This document shows positions 26,053-35,757 of a stretch of DNA of 64,000 bases, piece by piece. The notes under the pieces were generated by a model. The model saw only the letters and a program-made list of their open reading frames with translations, searched no databases and was not told the DNA's origin. A program made the translations under genes and the position numbers. The stretch is taken from positions 3,224,001-3,288,000 of the forward strand of contig NZ_CP119766.1 of assembly GCF_030378165.1 (NCBI RefSeq), read 5' to 3'. This DNA comes from Flavobacterium panacagri. GTDB taxonomy: Bacteria; Bacteroidota; Bacteroidia; Flavobacteriales; Flavobacteriaceae. Positions within the stretch are counted from its first letter, which is position 1. Each line of letters opens with the position of its first letter.

Positions 26053-28818
26053 TTGAGTTTTAATCTGAACATATTGAAATCGATACTTTTAAAATCAGTT
26101 TTCTTCTTTTTCATCGCTTTACAACTTCAAGCACAAGAATTACTTCCTTTCGTAGAAAATTACAGCAAATCCGATTATCAGGGAGATAATCAAATTTGGA
26201 ATGTAGTTCAGGGAAATGATGATGCGATGTATTTTGCTAACAATCACTATTTGCTTCGCTATGATGGAGTAAAATGGGAAAAATATACACTACCGAACAA
26301 AACTATTATCAGATCCATTCTTATTGAAGGCGATAAAATATATTCTGGTTCGTATAAAGAGTTTGGCTACTGGTACCGAAAAGACGGAACTATGCATTAT
26401 GTTTCGATTACCAAAAATCTAAGATTATTTGATGAAAGGGATAATGAAGAAATCTGGAAAATTTTCAGATTTAATGGTTCGCTTTATTTTCAATCCTTTA
26501 ATGATGTCTTTATTTATAATGGAAAGACAATCAAGAAAATTAAATTTCCTTTTCTTATTTCGTACTGTTTTGCTGTAGATAAAAATCTATACGTGGCTTC
26601 TGTTCAGGACGGAATTTTTAAAATGAACGATAAGTATATTTCAAATCCTAAAGGATGGAATGTTCTTAAAAAGACAGTCGTTCATGCTATCGAAAAACAT
26701 GAAAACAAGACCTATATATTTACTCAGAAAAAAGGTGTTTTTGTCGTAGATAAAGATGGCTTAAAAAGCTGGGACAATCCGATAAATGAAACTTTGAAAT
26801 CGGCTACAATAAATGTTGCTAAATTTATAAAAGGAGAAAAATTAGTTATTGGAACAGGGAATCGAGGCATTATTATTTTAGATCTCAAAAACAATACCTA
26901 TAAAAATATTGAACGAGATAATGTTTTGATGAATAACTCAGTGCTGAGTTTAGGATTTGATAAAGAAAATGATCTTTGGGTTGGGTTGGATAACGGAATT
27001 GCACATGTTGAGGTCAATTCACCGATTTCTTTCTTTTATGACAATTCGGGACTTTTAGGTTCTGTTTATTCTGTTGCAACTATTAATAAAGGTTATTTAA
27101 TCGCGTCTAATCACGGAATATTCGAATACAGTTCAGGAAAATTTAATATGATGCCCAATACACAAGGTCAGGGCTGGAATATTTCATTAATAAACGGGAA
27201 GTATATTATTGGTCATAATGATGGTACTTTCTCTTATGAAAATGGTTTGCTGACCAAGATAAATGGAGTTAGTGGAGGCTGGAATATGTCCAAGAGCAGT
27301 ATTAATGATACCTATTTTCAGTCTACCTATAGCGGTATTCTGGTTTATGATAATCCTTCAGATCTTTCACATTATAAGATTATCAAAGAACTTGCAAAAC
27401 CTATAAAATATGTAGCGCAGAATAAAAAAAATGAAATTTGGGCTGCTGATAATTATCGCGGTTTGTATCGTGTTGTATTAGATGATAATTATAATACTTT
27501 GAAAGTTGAAAATGTCACACAGCAAAGTAAAATAATAAACGATTTTGGGATCAAGATTTTTGAATTCAGAAAAGAAATCCTTTTTCTGATTAATAATGTT
27601 TGGTATACTTATAACTCGATTGCAGGTAAATTGGAAGAAAACGAGCTGTTTAATGAAAATTTTAAAAATGTAACAGACATTGTTTCTATAGACGAAGATC
27701 ACTTTATGGTTTTGCAAAATGGCATATTATACCATATTTATGTTGAAGGAAATAAGTTTATCTGGAATATTATTCAAGAGAAATATTATAAAGGAAAACT
27801 CATCAATGAAAATTTAAGAATCTTTAAGAAAGATAATTATTACTTGTTTAATCTTGACGACGGATTTATTTCGCTTAAGCTAAAATATGAGAATAAACAA
27901 AACTCTAAAATAGAAATTGAAGCATTCAGCAATAATGTTTTAGTTCCGAATGAATCCAAAATTAAATTCAATACCGAATTAAGAATAAATGCCATTTCGG
28001 GAATTTATGGAGCAAGTAAGCCTAATTTATTTTATAAGTTAGATAAAGGGAAAGACTTTTTTTCAATTTCTGACGGATTGATTATTCTAAACAATTTAAG
28101 TAGCGGGAATCATTCTGTAGAGATATTTAAGCATGACGGAGCAACTTATGAAAAAGTTTCTGTTTACAAATTTAAAGTAGCAGAGCCTTGGTATTTCTCT
28201 TTTTGGATGATCCTTCTTTATTTATTTGTAATCGGTGCGGTCCTATTTTTCTATTACAGATGGAATAAATTTAGATATACTCAAAAATTAAAGCTACAGG
28301 CTGAAGAATTAAAACATCAGAGAGAAATCCTGGAAATGGAATTGAAAAAAGAAAATGAGCTCAATCTTCAGGAATACGAAAAACATATTTTAGAATTAGA
28401 GCTTCAAAGTAAATCTTCTGAAGTAGCAGGCAAATCGTTATCAATTGCGAAGCAGACAGAAATGATTGATAAAATTCAAGGAATTCTAGAAACGGAAAAA
28501 GATTTTTCTAAACTAAAAAGCGAAATTAAAAAAGCAATAAAGATTAATGAAGTAAATAAGCACGAATGGGAAATATTTGAAACCAATTTGAATCAGATCC
28601 ATAATGAGTTTATCATCAATCTTTCTAAAAAATATCCACACTTGACTCCAAAAGATATTAAGCTTTGTGTTTATCTTAAAATGAACCTTTCTTCTAAGGA
28701 AATTGCTCCTATGATGAACATCTCTTTTAGAGGTGTAGAATTGCATAGATATCGTCTCAGAAAGAAATTAAACCTCACACAAGACGAAAACCTGTCGAAG
28801 TTTTTATTAAGTCTGTAA
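26053..28818 (+). CDS. Membrane sensor-regulator: beta-propeller, triple-Tyr domain, coiled coil, LuxR-type HTH
   Basis: This 921-aa protein has a signal peptide or N-terminal helix, about 600 residues of propeller-type repeats and a Y_Y_Y-like domain ending near residue 715. One membrane helix follows (WMILLYLFVIGAVLFFYY), then a coiled coil (about 740-830), then a C-terminal LuxR-type HTH (LTPKDIKLCVYLKMNLSSKEIAPMM and R-x-R-LRKKLNL). There is no kinase domain. It should sense a glycan periplasmically and act on DNA directly, probably on the adjacent susC operon. No ATG fits the N-terminus. TTG at 26053 or TTG at 26074 is the start; a TATCTTTG box at 26048-26055 favours the latter. Confidence 0.82.
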   Translation: MSFNLNILKSILLKSVFFFFIALQLQAQELLPFVENYSKSDYQGDNQIWNVVQGNDDAMYFANNHYLLRYDGVKWEKYTLPNKTIIRSILIEGDKIYSGSYKEFGYWYRKDGTMHYVSITKNLRLFDERDNEEIWKIFRFNGSLYFQSFNDVFIYNGKTIKKIKFPFLISYCFAVDKNLYVASVQDGIFKMNDKYISNPKGWNVLKKTVVHAIEKHENKTYIFTQKKGVFVVDKDGLKSWDNPINETLKSATINVAKFIKGEKLVIGTGNRGIIILDLKNNTYKNIERDNVLMNNSVLSLGFDKENDLWVGLDNGIAHVEVNSPISFFYDNSGLLGSVYSVATINKGYLIASNHGIFEYSSGKFNMMPNTQGQGWNISLINGKYIIGHNDGTFSYENGLLTKINGVSGGWNMSKSSINDTYFQSTYSGILVYDNPSDLSHYKIIKELAKPIKYVAQNKKNEIWAADNYRGLYRVVLDDNYNTLKVENVTQQSKIINDFGIKIFEFRKEILFLINNVWYTYNSIAGKLEENELFNENFKNVTDIVSIDEDHFMVLQNGILYHIYVEGNKFIWNIIQEKYYKGKLINENLRIFKKDNYYLFNLDDGFISLKLKYENKQNSKIEIEAFSNNVLVPNESKIKFNTELRINAISGIYGASKPNLFYKLDKGKDFFSISDGLIILNNLSSGNHSVEIFKHDGATYEKVSVYKFKVAEPWYFSFWMILLYLFVIGAVLFFYYRWNKFRYTQKLKLQAEELKHQREILEMELKKENELNLQEYEKHILELELQSKSSEVAGKSLSIAKQTEMIDKIQGILETEKDFSKLKSEIKKAIKINEVNKHEWEIFETNLNQIHNEFIINLSKKYPHLTPKDIKLCVYLKMNLSSKEIAPMMNISFRGVELHRYRLRKKLNLTQDENLSKFLLSL

Positions 28819-28880
28819 GATTTGATTTTATTTTTTGCAGATATTATATTTTTAGATATCTATTATTACATATTTCTAAT

Positions 28881-29019
28881 ACATCATTACTACATCATAA
28901 CGTTATGTTAAAGAAAATTTACTAATGTTTATTTTGTTGATAATCAATTATATAATCTTAAAATTTAACATAATGATGTAGCTGTGTTGTAGTGGTAATT
29001 GATGTACTACAACGTTGTA
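28881..29019. promoter_or_regulatory. Operator-like region upstream of susC with two AACGTT dyads
   Basis: CATAACGTTATG (28896-28907) and TACAACGTTGTA (29008-29019) are perfect 12-bp palindromes sharing the AACGTT core. ACATCAT repeats directly at 28881 and 28892, 11 bp apart. CTACATCAT (28890-28898) is inverted as ATGATGTAG (28973-28981). This density of symmetric sites in the 244-bp gap before susC suggests regulator binding. Confidence 0.55.
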
Positions 29020-29062
29020 ATTGTTTAATTTGGCTCTACTAACTTAAACGATTACGTACTGT

Positions 29063-32000
29063 ATGAAAAATTTTATTTTTAGCTTTTTAGCACTCTTGTT
29101 GCTGCCTACATATATGATGGGACAGGCACAAGCAATTAAAGGAAAAGTAGTAGACAGTAGCGGAATGGGAGTTCCGGGAGCCATTATTAGTGCTTCAGAA
29201 TCCAGAGCTTCTGCTGATGCTGACTTCGATGGTAATTTTACCATTAATGCTAAAGTTGGAGAAATCCTAAAAATCTCTATGCTTGGTTTCGATGCTGTTT
29301 CTGTACCAGCAACAGCAGGTCAAATGACTATTACATTAAAAGAAGCAGGTGATACTGCTTTAAAAGAAGTCGTGGTTATTGGTTATGGTACAAGAAAGAA
29401 AATTGATAATACTTCAGCAATTACTTCATTAAAAGCAGAAGATGTTACTAAAACAAAAGTATTAAACGCTTCTCAGGCTATTCAAGGTAAAGCAGCTGGG
29501 GTACAGGTTACTTCTTCAGATGCTCCAGGAAGTACGCCTTCTGTAGTGATTAGAGGTTTAGGTACTGCATTAGGAGGTAGAAATCCTTTATATATTGTTG
29601 ATGGAATGCCAACAGAAAACATCAATAATATTAATACAAATGATATTACTTCTTATGAAATCCTTAAAGACGCTTCTTCTCTGGCTATTTATGGTACAAG
29701 AGCGGCAAACGGGGTTATCATTATTACTACTAAAAAAGGTAAAGGTGACAAAGTTTCTGTAGAAGTTGAAAGCTTTGGCGGTATCAGAACGCCACTTAAA
29801 AAAGTGAAAATGGCTGATGCGAATCAATATGCAAGCTATACTAACGCAGCTTTAGGAACAAACAGATTCTCTACAAATCAGCCGATTAATACAAATTGGT
29901 TTGATGAAATTACAAGAACTGGAACTTACACTCAAAATAATATTTCTATTTCTGGTGCTACAGAAAATGTGAAATACTTTTTTAGTGCAGGAAACTATCA
30001 AGAAAAAGCGGTTCTAAACGGTTTAGATTACAGCCGTACAAATTTTAGAAATAATAATGAATTTAAACTTTCTAAAAAGATCACTTTAAATCAGAACTTT
30101 AGCTTCACTTCAGCTAATTCTACACCAAAACCATTAAGCGCATTTACAAATGCATACAAACAATCATCAATTGTTCCTGTACGTTTTGCAAATGGTCAAT
30201 ACGGTGCGCCTTTTGCAGATGGAAATGGAGTAGCAAGTCCAACAGGAAATTCATTTAACAATGTTGGTAATCCTGTAGCACAATTAGATTTCTATAATGA
30301 AGAGCAAAGAAGTATTACACTTCAAGGCGGTTTGAAATTGGATTATGAAATCTTAGAAGGTTTAAAATTCACATCACAATTTAATGGTGAATATTACACT
30401 TGGAAAAATTACAATTTTGAGGATACTAAAAATGTTTGGCTAGCGGCTAATCCAACTCGTAAAGATGCTGATTATTCAAGCACAGATCCTATCAATTTAT
30501 TGACTAGAGGTAGAGAGCAATATTTTAATTGGAACTTATCTAACTATTTAACTTATAATAAAGTATTTGCTAAAATTCACGATGTTGAATTAACTGCTGG
30601 TATTGAGACGTCTGTAAAAGGACCAAGAGAAAAATTAGTTATTACTAGAAAAAATGTAAGCCCAGATTCGAACTATTGGTCTTTATATAATGCAACAGAT
30701 GCAAAAGGTGTAGATTATTCTGGAACTGTTACGAATTTACAAGATATCGTATTTAACGAAAGTAAATTGGCTTCTTATTTTGGACGTGTTCAATACAAAT
30801 TAATGGACAGATATTTAGTAACTGGAACTATTAGACGTGATGGATCTTCAAACTTTGCAAAAGATTACCGTTGGGGAACTTTCCCATCTGTAGGTCTTGG
30901 ATGGATTATGACTAAAGAAAGTTTCTTGTCAGATATTAAAGGAGTTGATTTAATTAAATTAAGAGGTAGTTGGGGTAAATTAGGAAACCAAAATGTACCA
31001 TTAAACAGCCAGAGTTATAATTCTGGATTAAACAGTTATTTAGGAGGTTCAATTTTATATGAAGGATCAAGCATTACCTCTCAAATTGATCCAGCTTTAA
31101 CATGGGAAATTACAGAAGAGTCTTCTGCGGGTATTGATTTCGAATTTTTAGACAGCAGGTTAAAAGGATCATTTGATGTTTATAACAAAAACACAGACAA
31201 TGTAATTTTATATGTAAAACCTTATCCAACTTCAGGAATCACAACAGCTTCTCCTTCGCACGTGGGTGAAGTTTCAAACAAAGGTTATGAAATCTCTTTA
31301 CGTTGGGATGATAAAATTACTGAAGATTTAAGCTACTGGGTTGGAGGTAACTTCTCTCACAATAAAAATGAACTTACTAGTTTAAAAGATGTTTCGTTAT
31401 CTCAAGTTATTGGAGGTAATTTAGGAAATGGTCAGGATACTAAATTGTTATACAACAACTCTGTTGGTCAGCCATTAGGTAGTTTTTACCTTTATGAATA
31501 TGCAGGTGTAGATCCAGCAAATGGAAATATGCTTTATTATAATGCTGCAGGAAATAAAGTAACTCAGGATGCTTTATCTGCAACAGAAGATAAAAAATAT
31601 GTAGGTTCGATTTTACCAAAAGTAAACTATGGAGTTTCTTTAGGATTAGTTTACAAAAACATTGATTTCTCTGTTGATGGATACGGTACTGGTGGAGCTA
31701 AAGTTTACAATGGTAAAAAAGCACAGCGTTTTGGAGGTGAAAACATAGAAGCTTCTATGACAAGCAATTATTGGACACCAACAAATACAACAGCACCAAA
31801 TCCAAGACCATTTAATACTGTTCCTGTTGCTTCAACTTATTATATGGAGTCAGGTGATTTCTTTAGAATCAACAACATTACTGTAGGATATAAACTTCCT
31901 TTAAGCGGTGATCAATTTATTAGTTCTTGCAGAATTTATCTTAATGCAATCAACCCATTCATTACACAGAAATTTTCTGGATTCTCTCCTGAGCTAAATG

Positions 32001-32092
32001 CAGATGGAGATCCTTATAAACTTCAAGGTATTGAATTGGATGCTTATCCAACATTAAGATCATTTGTAATTGGTGCTAATTTAAAATTTTAA
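29063..32092 (+). CDS. SusC/RagA-family TonB-linked outer membrane glycan importer
   Basis: This 1009-aa protein has a signal peptide (about 1-22), an N-terminal CarboxypepD_reg domain (IKGKVVDSSGMGVPGAIIS), the linker EVVVIGYGTRKK that is typical of SusC plugs, a plug domain (PLYIVDGMP, then YEILKDASSLAIYGTRAANGVIIITTKKG) and a 22-strand-type barrel ending in LRSFVIGANLKF. It imports oligosaccharides across the outer membrane with SusD as lid. susD begins 4 nt later. The substrate is suggested by downstream enzymes to be a beta-glucan. Confidence 0.95.
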   Translation: MKNFIFSFLALLLLPTYMMGQAQAIKGKVVDSSGMGVPGAIISASESRASADADFDGNFTINAKVGEILKISMLGFDAVSVPATAGQMTITLKEAGDTALKEVVVIGYGTRKKIDNTSAITSLKAEDVTKTKVLNASQAIQGKAAGVQVTSSDAPGSTPSVVIRGLGTALGGRNPLYIVDGMPTENINNINTNDITSYEILKDASSLAIYGTRAANGVIIITTKKGKGDKVSVEVESFGGIRTPLKKVKMADANQYASYTNAALGTNRFSTNQPINTNWFDEITRTGTYTQNNISISGATENVKYFFSAGNYQEKAVLNGLDYSRTNFRNNNEFKLSKKITLNQNFSFTSANSTPKPLSAFTNAYKQSSIVPVRFANGQYGAPFADGNGVASPTGNSFNNVGNPVAQLDFYNEEQRSITLQGGLKLDYEILEGLKFTSQFNGEYYTWKNYNFEDTKNVWLAANPTRKDADYSSTDPINLLTRGREQYFNWNLSNYLTYNKVFAKIHDVELTAGIETSVKGPREKLVITRKNVSPDSNYWSLYNATDAKGVDYSGTVTNLQDIVFNESKLASYFGRVQYKLMDRYLVTGTIRRDGSSNFAKDYRWGTFPSVGLGWIMTKESFLSDIKGVDLIKLRGSWGKLGNQNVPLNSQSYNSGLNSYLGGSILYEGSSITSQIDPALTWEITEESSAGIDFEFLDSRLKGSFDVYNKNTDNVILYVKPYPTSGITTASPSHVGEVSNKGYEISLRWDDKITEDLSYWVGGNFSHNKNELTSLKDVSLSQVIGGNLGNGQDTKLLYNNSVGQPLGSFYLYEYAGVDPANGNMLYYNAAGNKVTQDALSATEDKKYVGSILPKVNYGVSLGLVYKNIDFSVDGYGTGGAKVYNGKKAQRFGGENIEASMTSNYWTPTNTTAPNPRPFNTVPVASTYYMESGDFFRINNITVGYKLPLSGDQFISSCRIYLNAINPFITQKFSGFSPELNADGDPYKLQGIELDAYPTLRSFVIGANLKF

Positions 32093-32096
32093 TATT

Positions 32097-33578
32097 ATGA
32101 AAAAGATATATATATCAATCTTCGTTTTAGCAGCATTTACTTTTACTGGATGTGCTGATGATTACCTAGATGTTAAACAAACAGAAACTATTTCTACAGA
32201 TGATATCGAATTGTTTAACAATGACAACGGAGCAAAAACTTTTGTGACTTCAATCTACAGTAAATTCTTAGATTGGGATATGAGTTCATTCGGATGGATT
32301 GGATTAGCCAGTATTACATCTGATGATGCTGATAAAGGATCAACTCCAAGTGATACTGGTACAGATAAAGATGTTTTAGATGCCCTAACTTATAATGCAT
32401 CAAATCCATCTGCTGAAAGTACTTTTAATGCAAACTATGACGGAATCAACAGATGTAACCAAGCATTAGCGATTCTTCCTAAATTAGATAAAGCTGATCC
32501 TGCATTAAGAGAAAGATTAATGGCGGAGGCAAAATTTTTAAGAGCTTTTATGTATTTTACTTTAGTGAAATGTTATGGAGGTGTGCCAATTGTAGATCAT
32601 GTATCTAGTCTTCCATTATCTGCAGAAGATAAAGCCATGCAGTTAACTCGTAAAACAGCTGCTGAAGTTTATGCTTTTATTGAAAAAGATCTTACTGAAG
32701 CTGCTGCAGTTTTACCAAATAAATCGCAGTATGCTGATGCTGAAAAAGCAAGAGCATCAAAAGGAGCTTGTTATGCTTTGTTGGCAAAAGTTAGTTTGTA
32801 TCAGAAAAAATGGCAAAGTGTTGTTGATAATTGCAACTTGGTTACAGGATATATTATTTCTCCAGATTATGCTAAAATGTTCAGGCTTGAAGGAGAAAAT
32901 GACGGAGAGTCTATTTTTGAAATAAACGGAAATGGTGCAGTACCAGCTCGTGGAATTCAAGGATATTCTAATACTCAAGGTGTTCGTGATGCATGGGGAT
33001 GGGGATTCAATCAGCCTTCTCAAAGTTTGGTAAATGCTTATGAAACTGGAGATGTTAGAAAAGATGCAACTATCATTTTTAGAGGAACAACTTTATATGA
33101 CGGAAGAGTAATTCCTCAAATATATGATAAAGATGGTAATGTAGATACTACGCTTAATCCGAGATATAACTTTAAGGCTTATTCTTCTGCTTACACAAGT
33201 GCATGGGAAACAGATGCTAACATTAAATATTTAAGATACGGAGAAGTATTATTAATGAAAGCGGAAGCTTTAAATGAATTAAATCAAACTTCAGAAGCAA
33301 TTTCATTATTAAACATAATCAGACACAGAGCTGGTTTAGGTGATACTCCAGCAACTTCTCAAGCGGCGGTTAGAACTGCAATCTGGAAGGAAAGAAGAGT
33401 TGAATTAGCATTCGAATTTGACAGATTCTTCGACTTAGTGAGAACTGGTCAGGCAAAAGATGCTTTTACAGCAGACGGAAAAGTATTTACAGTAGGTAAA
33501 AATGAATTGTTCCCAATTCCAGCATCATTTATTTTGATTGCTGAGGGAATGTCTTCTCAAAACCCTGGATATAATTAA
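32097..33578 (+). CDS. SusD/RagB-family glycan-binding lipoprotein
   Basis: This 493-aa lipoprotein has its lipobox at FTGC (C19). The TPR-like helical core carries NRCNQALAILP, the AEAKFLRAFMYFTLVKCYGGVPIV block and the C-terminal RRVELAFEFDRFFDLVRTGQA motif, all typical of SusD. It caps the SusC barrel and captures glycan at the cell surface. The two genes are translationally close (4 nt). A strong hairpin follows the stop and may reduce expression of the downstream enzymes. Confidence 0.95.
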   Translation: MKKIYISIFVLAAFTFTGCADDYLDVKQTETISTDDIELFNNDNGAKTFVTSIYSKFLDWDMSSFGWIGLASITSDDADKGSTPSDTGTDKDVLDALTYNASNPSAESTFNANYDGINRCNQALAILPKLDKADPALRERLMAEAKFLRAFMYFTLVKCYGGVPIVDHVSSLPLSAEDKAMQLTRKTAAEVYAFIEKDLTEAAAVLPNKSQYADAEKARASKGACYALLAKVSLYQKKWQSVVDNCNLVTGYIISPDYAKMFRLEGENDGESIFEINGNGAVPARGIQGYSNTQGVRDAWGWGFNQPSQSLVNAYETGDVRKDATIIFRGTTLYDGRVIPQIYDKDGNVDTTLNPRYNFKAYSSAYTSAWETDANIKYLRYGEVLLMKAEALNELNQTSEAISLLNIIRHRAGLGDTPATSQAAVRTAIWKERRVELAFEFDRFFDLVRTGQAKDAFTADGKVFTVGKNELFPIPASFILIAEGMSSQNPGYN

Positions 33579-33589
33579 TTATTCTTTAT

Positions 33590-33622
33590 ATCACTTCCTT
33601 CTAGTTTCTAGAAGGAAGTGAT
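33590..33622 (+). promoter_or_regulatory. Intercistronic hairpin between susD and the GH144-like gene
   Basis: ATCACTTCCTTCTAG (33590-33604) and CTAGAAGGAAGTGAT (33608-33622) form a perfect 15-bp stem with a TTT loop. No real T-run follows, so it is more likely a partial attenuator or an RNA-processing and stability element than a full terminator. Confidence 0.7.
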
Positions 33623-33650
33623 TATTTATTACAATCTCAAAATCTTTATA

Positions 33651-35024
33651 ATGATTAGAATTTCAGTTTTATTTTTAGCTTTTACTTTTTTTGGTTGCGG
33701 TAATACCGATAAATCAAAAAAGGATGTACAGGAAAATACTTCTGTTGTTGCTGCATTAACAGATGAACAGCTATTAGATGCTGTTCAAAAACAAACTTTT
33801 AAGTACTTCTGGGATTATGCTGAACCAAATTCTGGATTGGCCAGAGAGCGTTACCATCCTGACGGAAATTATCCTGAAAACGATTCAAATATTGTAACAA
33901 CAGGCGGTTCAGGTTTTGGATTAATGGCTTTGGTTTCAGGAATGTCTCAAGGATATATTACAAAAGAACAAGGAGTTGAAAGACTAAACAAAATTGCAGA
34001 TTTTTTAGGCAAAGCAGATCGTTTTCATGGAGCATGGTCACATTGGATCGACGGAAATACAGGAAAAGTAAAACCTTTTGGAACCAAGGATAACGGTGGT
34101 GATTTGGTAGAAACCTCATTTTTGGTTGCAGGAATGATTACAGTTCGTGAATATCTTAAAGATGGTTCTGAAAAAGAGAAAGCAGTTGCTCAAAAATTTG
34201 ATGCACTTTGGAAAGGTGTAGACTGGCAATGGTATACTAATCATAAGAATGTTTTGTATTGGCATTGGTCGCCAAATTATGCCTGGCAGATGAACTTTCC
34301 TCTACAAGGATATAATGAATGCCTGATTACTTATGTAATGGCGGCATCTTCACCAACTCATTCAATTGATGCAAAAGCGTATCATGAAGGATGGGCAAGA
34401 GGCGGAGAAATAGTTTCTCCAAAAACAAAATACAATCTGCCTTTAATTTTAAAGCATAATGGTGCTGAAGAATTTGGCGGGCCTTTATTCTGGGCGCATT
34501 ATTCTTACGTTGGTTTAGATCCAAATCAATTAAGTGATAAATATGCTAATTATTGGGATTTAAATGTAAATCAGACCAAAATCAATTATCAGTATTGTGT
34601 TGAAAACCCTAACAAAATTCCTGGATACGGCCCAGAATATTGGGGATTAACAGCATCTTATTCTAGAAATCCTGATGGTTCTATTGGATATAATGCACAT
34701 ATGCCAAGCAATGATCAAGGCGTGATTTCGCCTACTGCAGCAATCAGTTCAATTGTTTATACGCCAAAAGAGTCTATGACTTTTATCCGCAATTTATACG
34801 AAAATCATAAAAAAGAAACTTGGGGAGATGCGGGATTCTACGATGCACTTAGTTTAGGAAATAAATGGGTTGCAAAACGTTATCTGGCAATTGATCAAGG
34901 GCCTGAAGTAGTGATGATTGAAAATTACAGAACAGGTCTTTTATGGAAATTATTCATGAATGCACCTGAGGTAAAACAAGGTTTAACAAAACTTGGATTT
35001 AAATCTGGGAAATACGGAATCTAA
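33651..35024 (+). CDS. Glucoamylase-fold (PF10091) lipoprotein, GH144-like endo-beta-1,2-glucanase
   Basis: An upstream in-frame codon at 33618 lies inside the hairpin. The ATG at 33651 gives a clean lipoprotein signal (FLAFTFFGC), so I use it; the product is 457 aa. The alpha/alpha-barrel pattern is that of the glucoamylase-domain/GH144 family: QKQTFKYFWDYAEPNSGLARER, then TTGGSGFGLMAL, then HWIDGNTGKVKPF, then DLVETSFLVAGM, then YVGLDP. GH144 members cleave beta-1,2-glucans endo-wise. The protein would be surface or periplasm anchored. Specificity is inferred. Confidence 0.75.
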   Translation: MIRISVLFLAFTFFGCGNTDKSKKDVQENTSVVAALTDEQLLDAVQKQTFKYFWDYAEPNSGLARERYHPDGNYPENDSNIVTTGGSGFGLMALVSGMSQGYITKEQGVERLNKIADFLGKADRFHGAWSHWIDGNTGKVKPFGTKDNGGDLVETSFLVAGMITVREYLKDGSEKEKAVAQKFDALWKGVDWQWYTNHKNVLYWHWSPNYAWQMNFPLQGYNECLITYVMAASSPTHSIDAKAYHEGWARGGEIVSPKTKYNLPLILKHNGAEEFGGPLFWAHYSYVGLDPNQLSDKYANYWDLNVNQTKINYQYCVENPNKIPGYGPEYWGLTASYSRNPDGSIGYNAHMPSNDQGVISPTAAISSIVYTPKESMTFIRNLYENHKKETWGDAGFYDALSLGNKWVAKRYLAIDQGPEVVMIENYRTGLLWKLFMNAPEVKQGLTKLGFKSGKYGI

Positions 35025-35032
35025 GAATTCAC

Positions 35033-35746
35033 ATGAAATACAAATTAGCTTTTTTATCTCTTTTATTTTCTTTTTTCGGCTTTAGCCAAAGCGAAACAAC
35101 TGGGAAAATTAATACCGTCATAATGTCAAAGTATGAACTTGGTTATGTTTTGCATAAACCAAAAAATACTAAAGAGAAAAAGCCTTTGATTGTTTTTATT
35201 TCTGGTGATGGAGAAAAAGGAACCGATCTTGAAAAAGTGAAAGTTCATGGTCCTTTAAAATATTTAAAAACACACCAATTGGATGCTTACGTTCTGGCTC
35301 CGCAGTGCAAAGAAGATGAAAATTGGGATATAGAGTCGATTTATCAGCTGATTCTAAAAATTCAGAAAGAGAATAAAATCGATTCAGAAAGAATATATGT
35401 TACTGGTTTGAGCTCAGGAGGTTGGGCTTCTTGGAATTTGGCTTTTGCACATCCGGATCTATTTGCAGCAAACGTACCTGTCGCTGGTTTTGTAGATTTA
35501 ATTCAGTTAGAACACGCTTGTGAAATAGCCAATATTCCAACCAGAATTTTCCACGGACTATTGGACGATGTAGTAAATGTAAATTATGCCATCACGATTT
35601 ACAAAGAATTGAAAAAATGTAATGCAAAAGATGTTAAGCTGACCATTTTTGATGATGCAAATCATGACAGCTGGACAAGAGTTTATGATAATCAAGAAAT
35701 CTATGACTGGATGTTCCAGCAGAAAAAAACGAATACAAACAAATAA
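35033..35746 (+). CDS. Secreted alpha/beta-hydrolase (esterase-like)
   Basis: This 237-aa protein has a signal peptide (about 1-19, ending FGFSQS) and an alpha/beta-hydrolase fold. The nucleophile elbow is GLSSGG (residues about 125-130), an acid lies in FHGLLDDVVN, and the histidine is in DDANHDSW near residue 207. It follows the GH144-like gene by 8 nt and precedes GH3 by 11 nt, so it is part of the same operon. In PULs such enzymes remove acyl decorations from glycans. Peptidase or feruloyl-esterase-like activity is an alternative. Confidence 0.75.
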   Translation: MKYKLAFLSLLFSFFGFSQSETTGKINTVIMSKYELGYVLHKPKNTKEKKPLIVFISGDGEKGTDLEKVKVHGPLKYLKTHQLDAYVLAPQCKEDENWDIESIYQLILKIQKENKIDSERIYVTGLSSGGWASWNLAFAHPDLFAANVPVAGFVDLIQLEHACEIANIPTRIFHGLLDDVVNVNYAITIYKELKKCNAKDVKLTIFDDANHDSWTRVYDNQEIYDWMFQQKKTNTNK

Positions 35747-35757
35747 ATAAATTAGGA

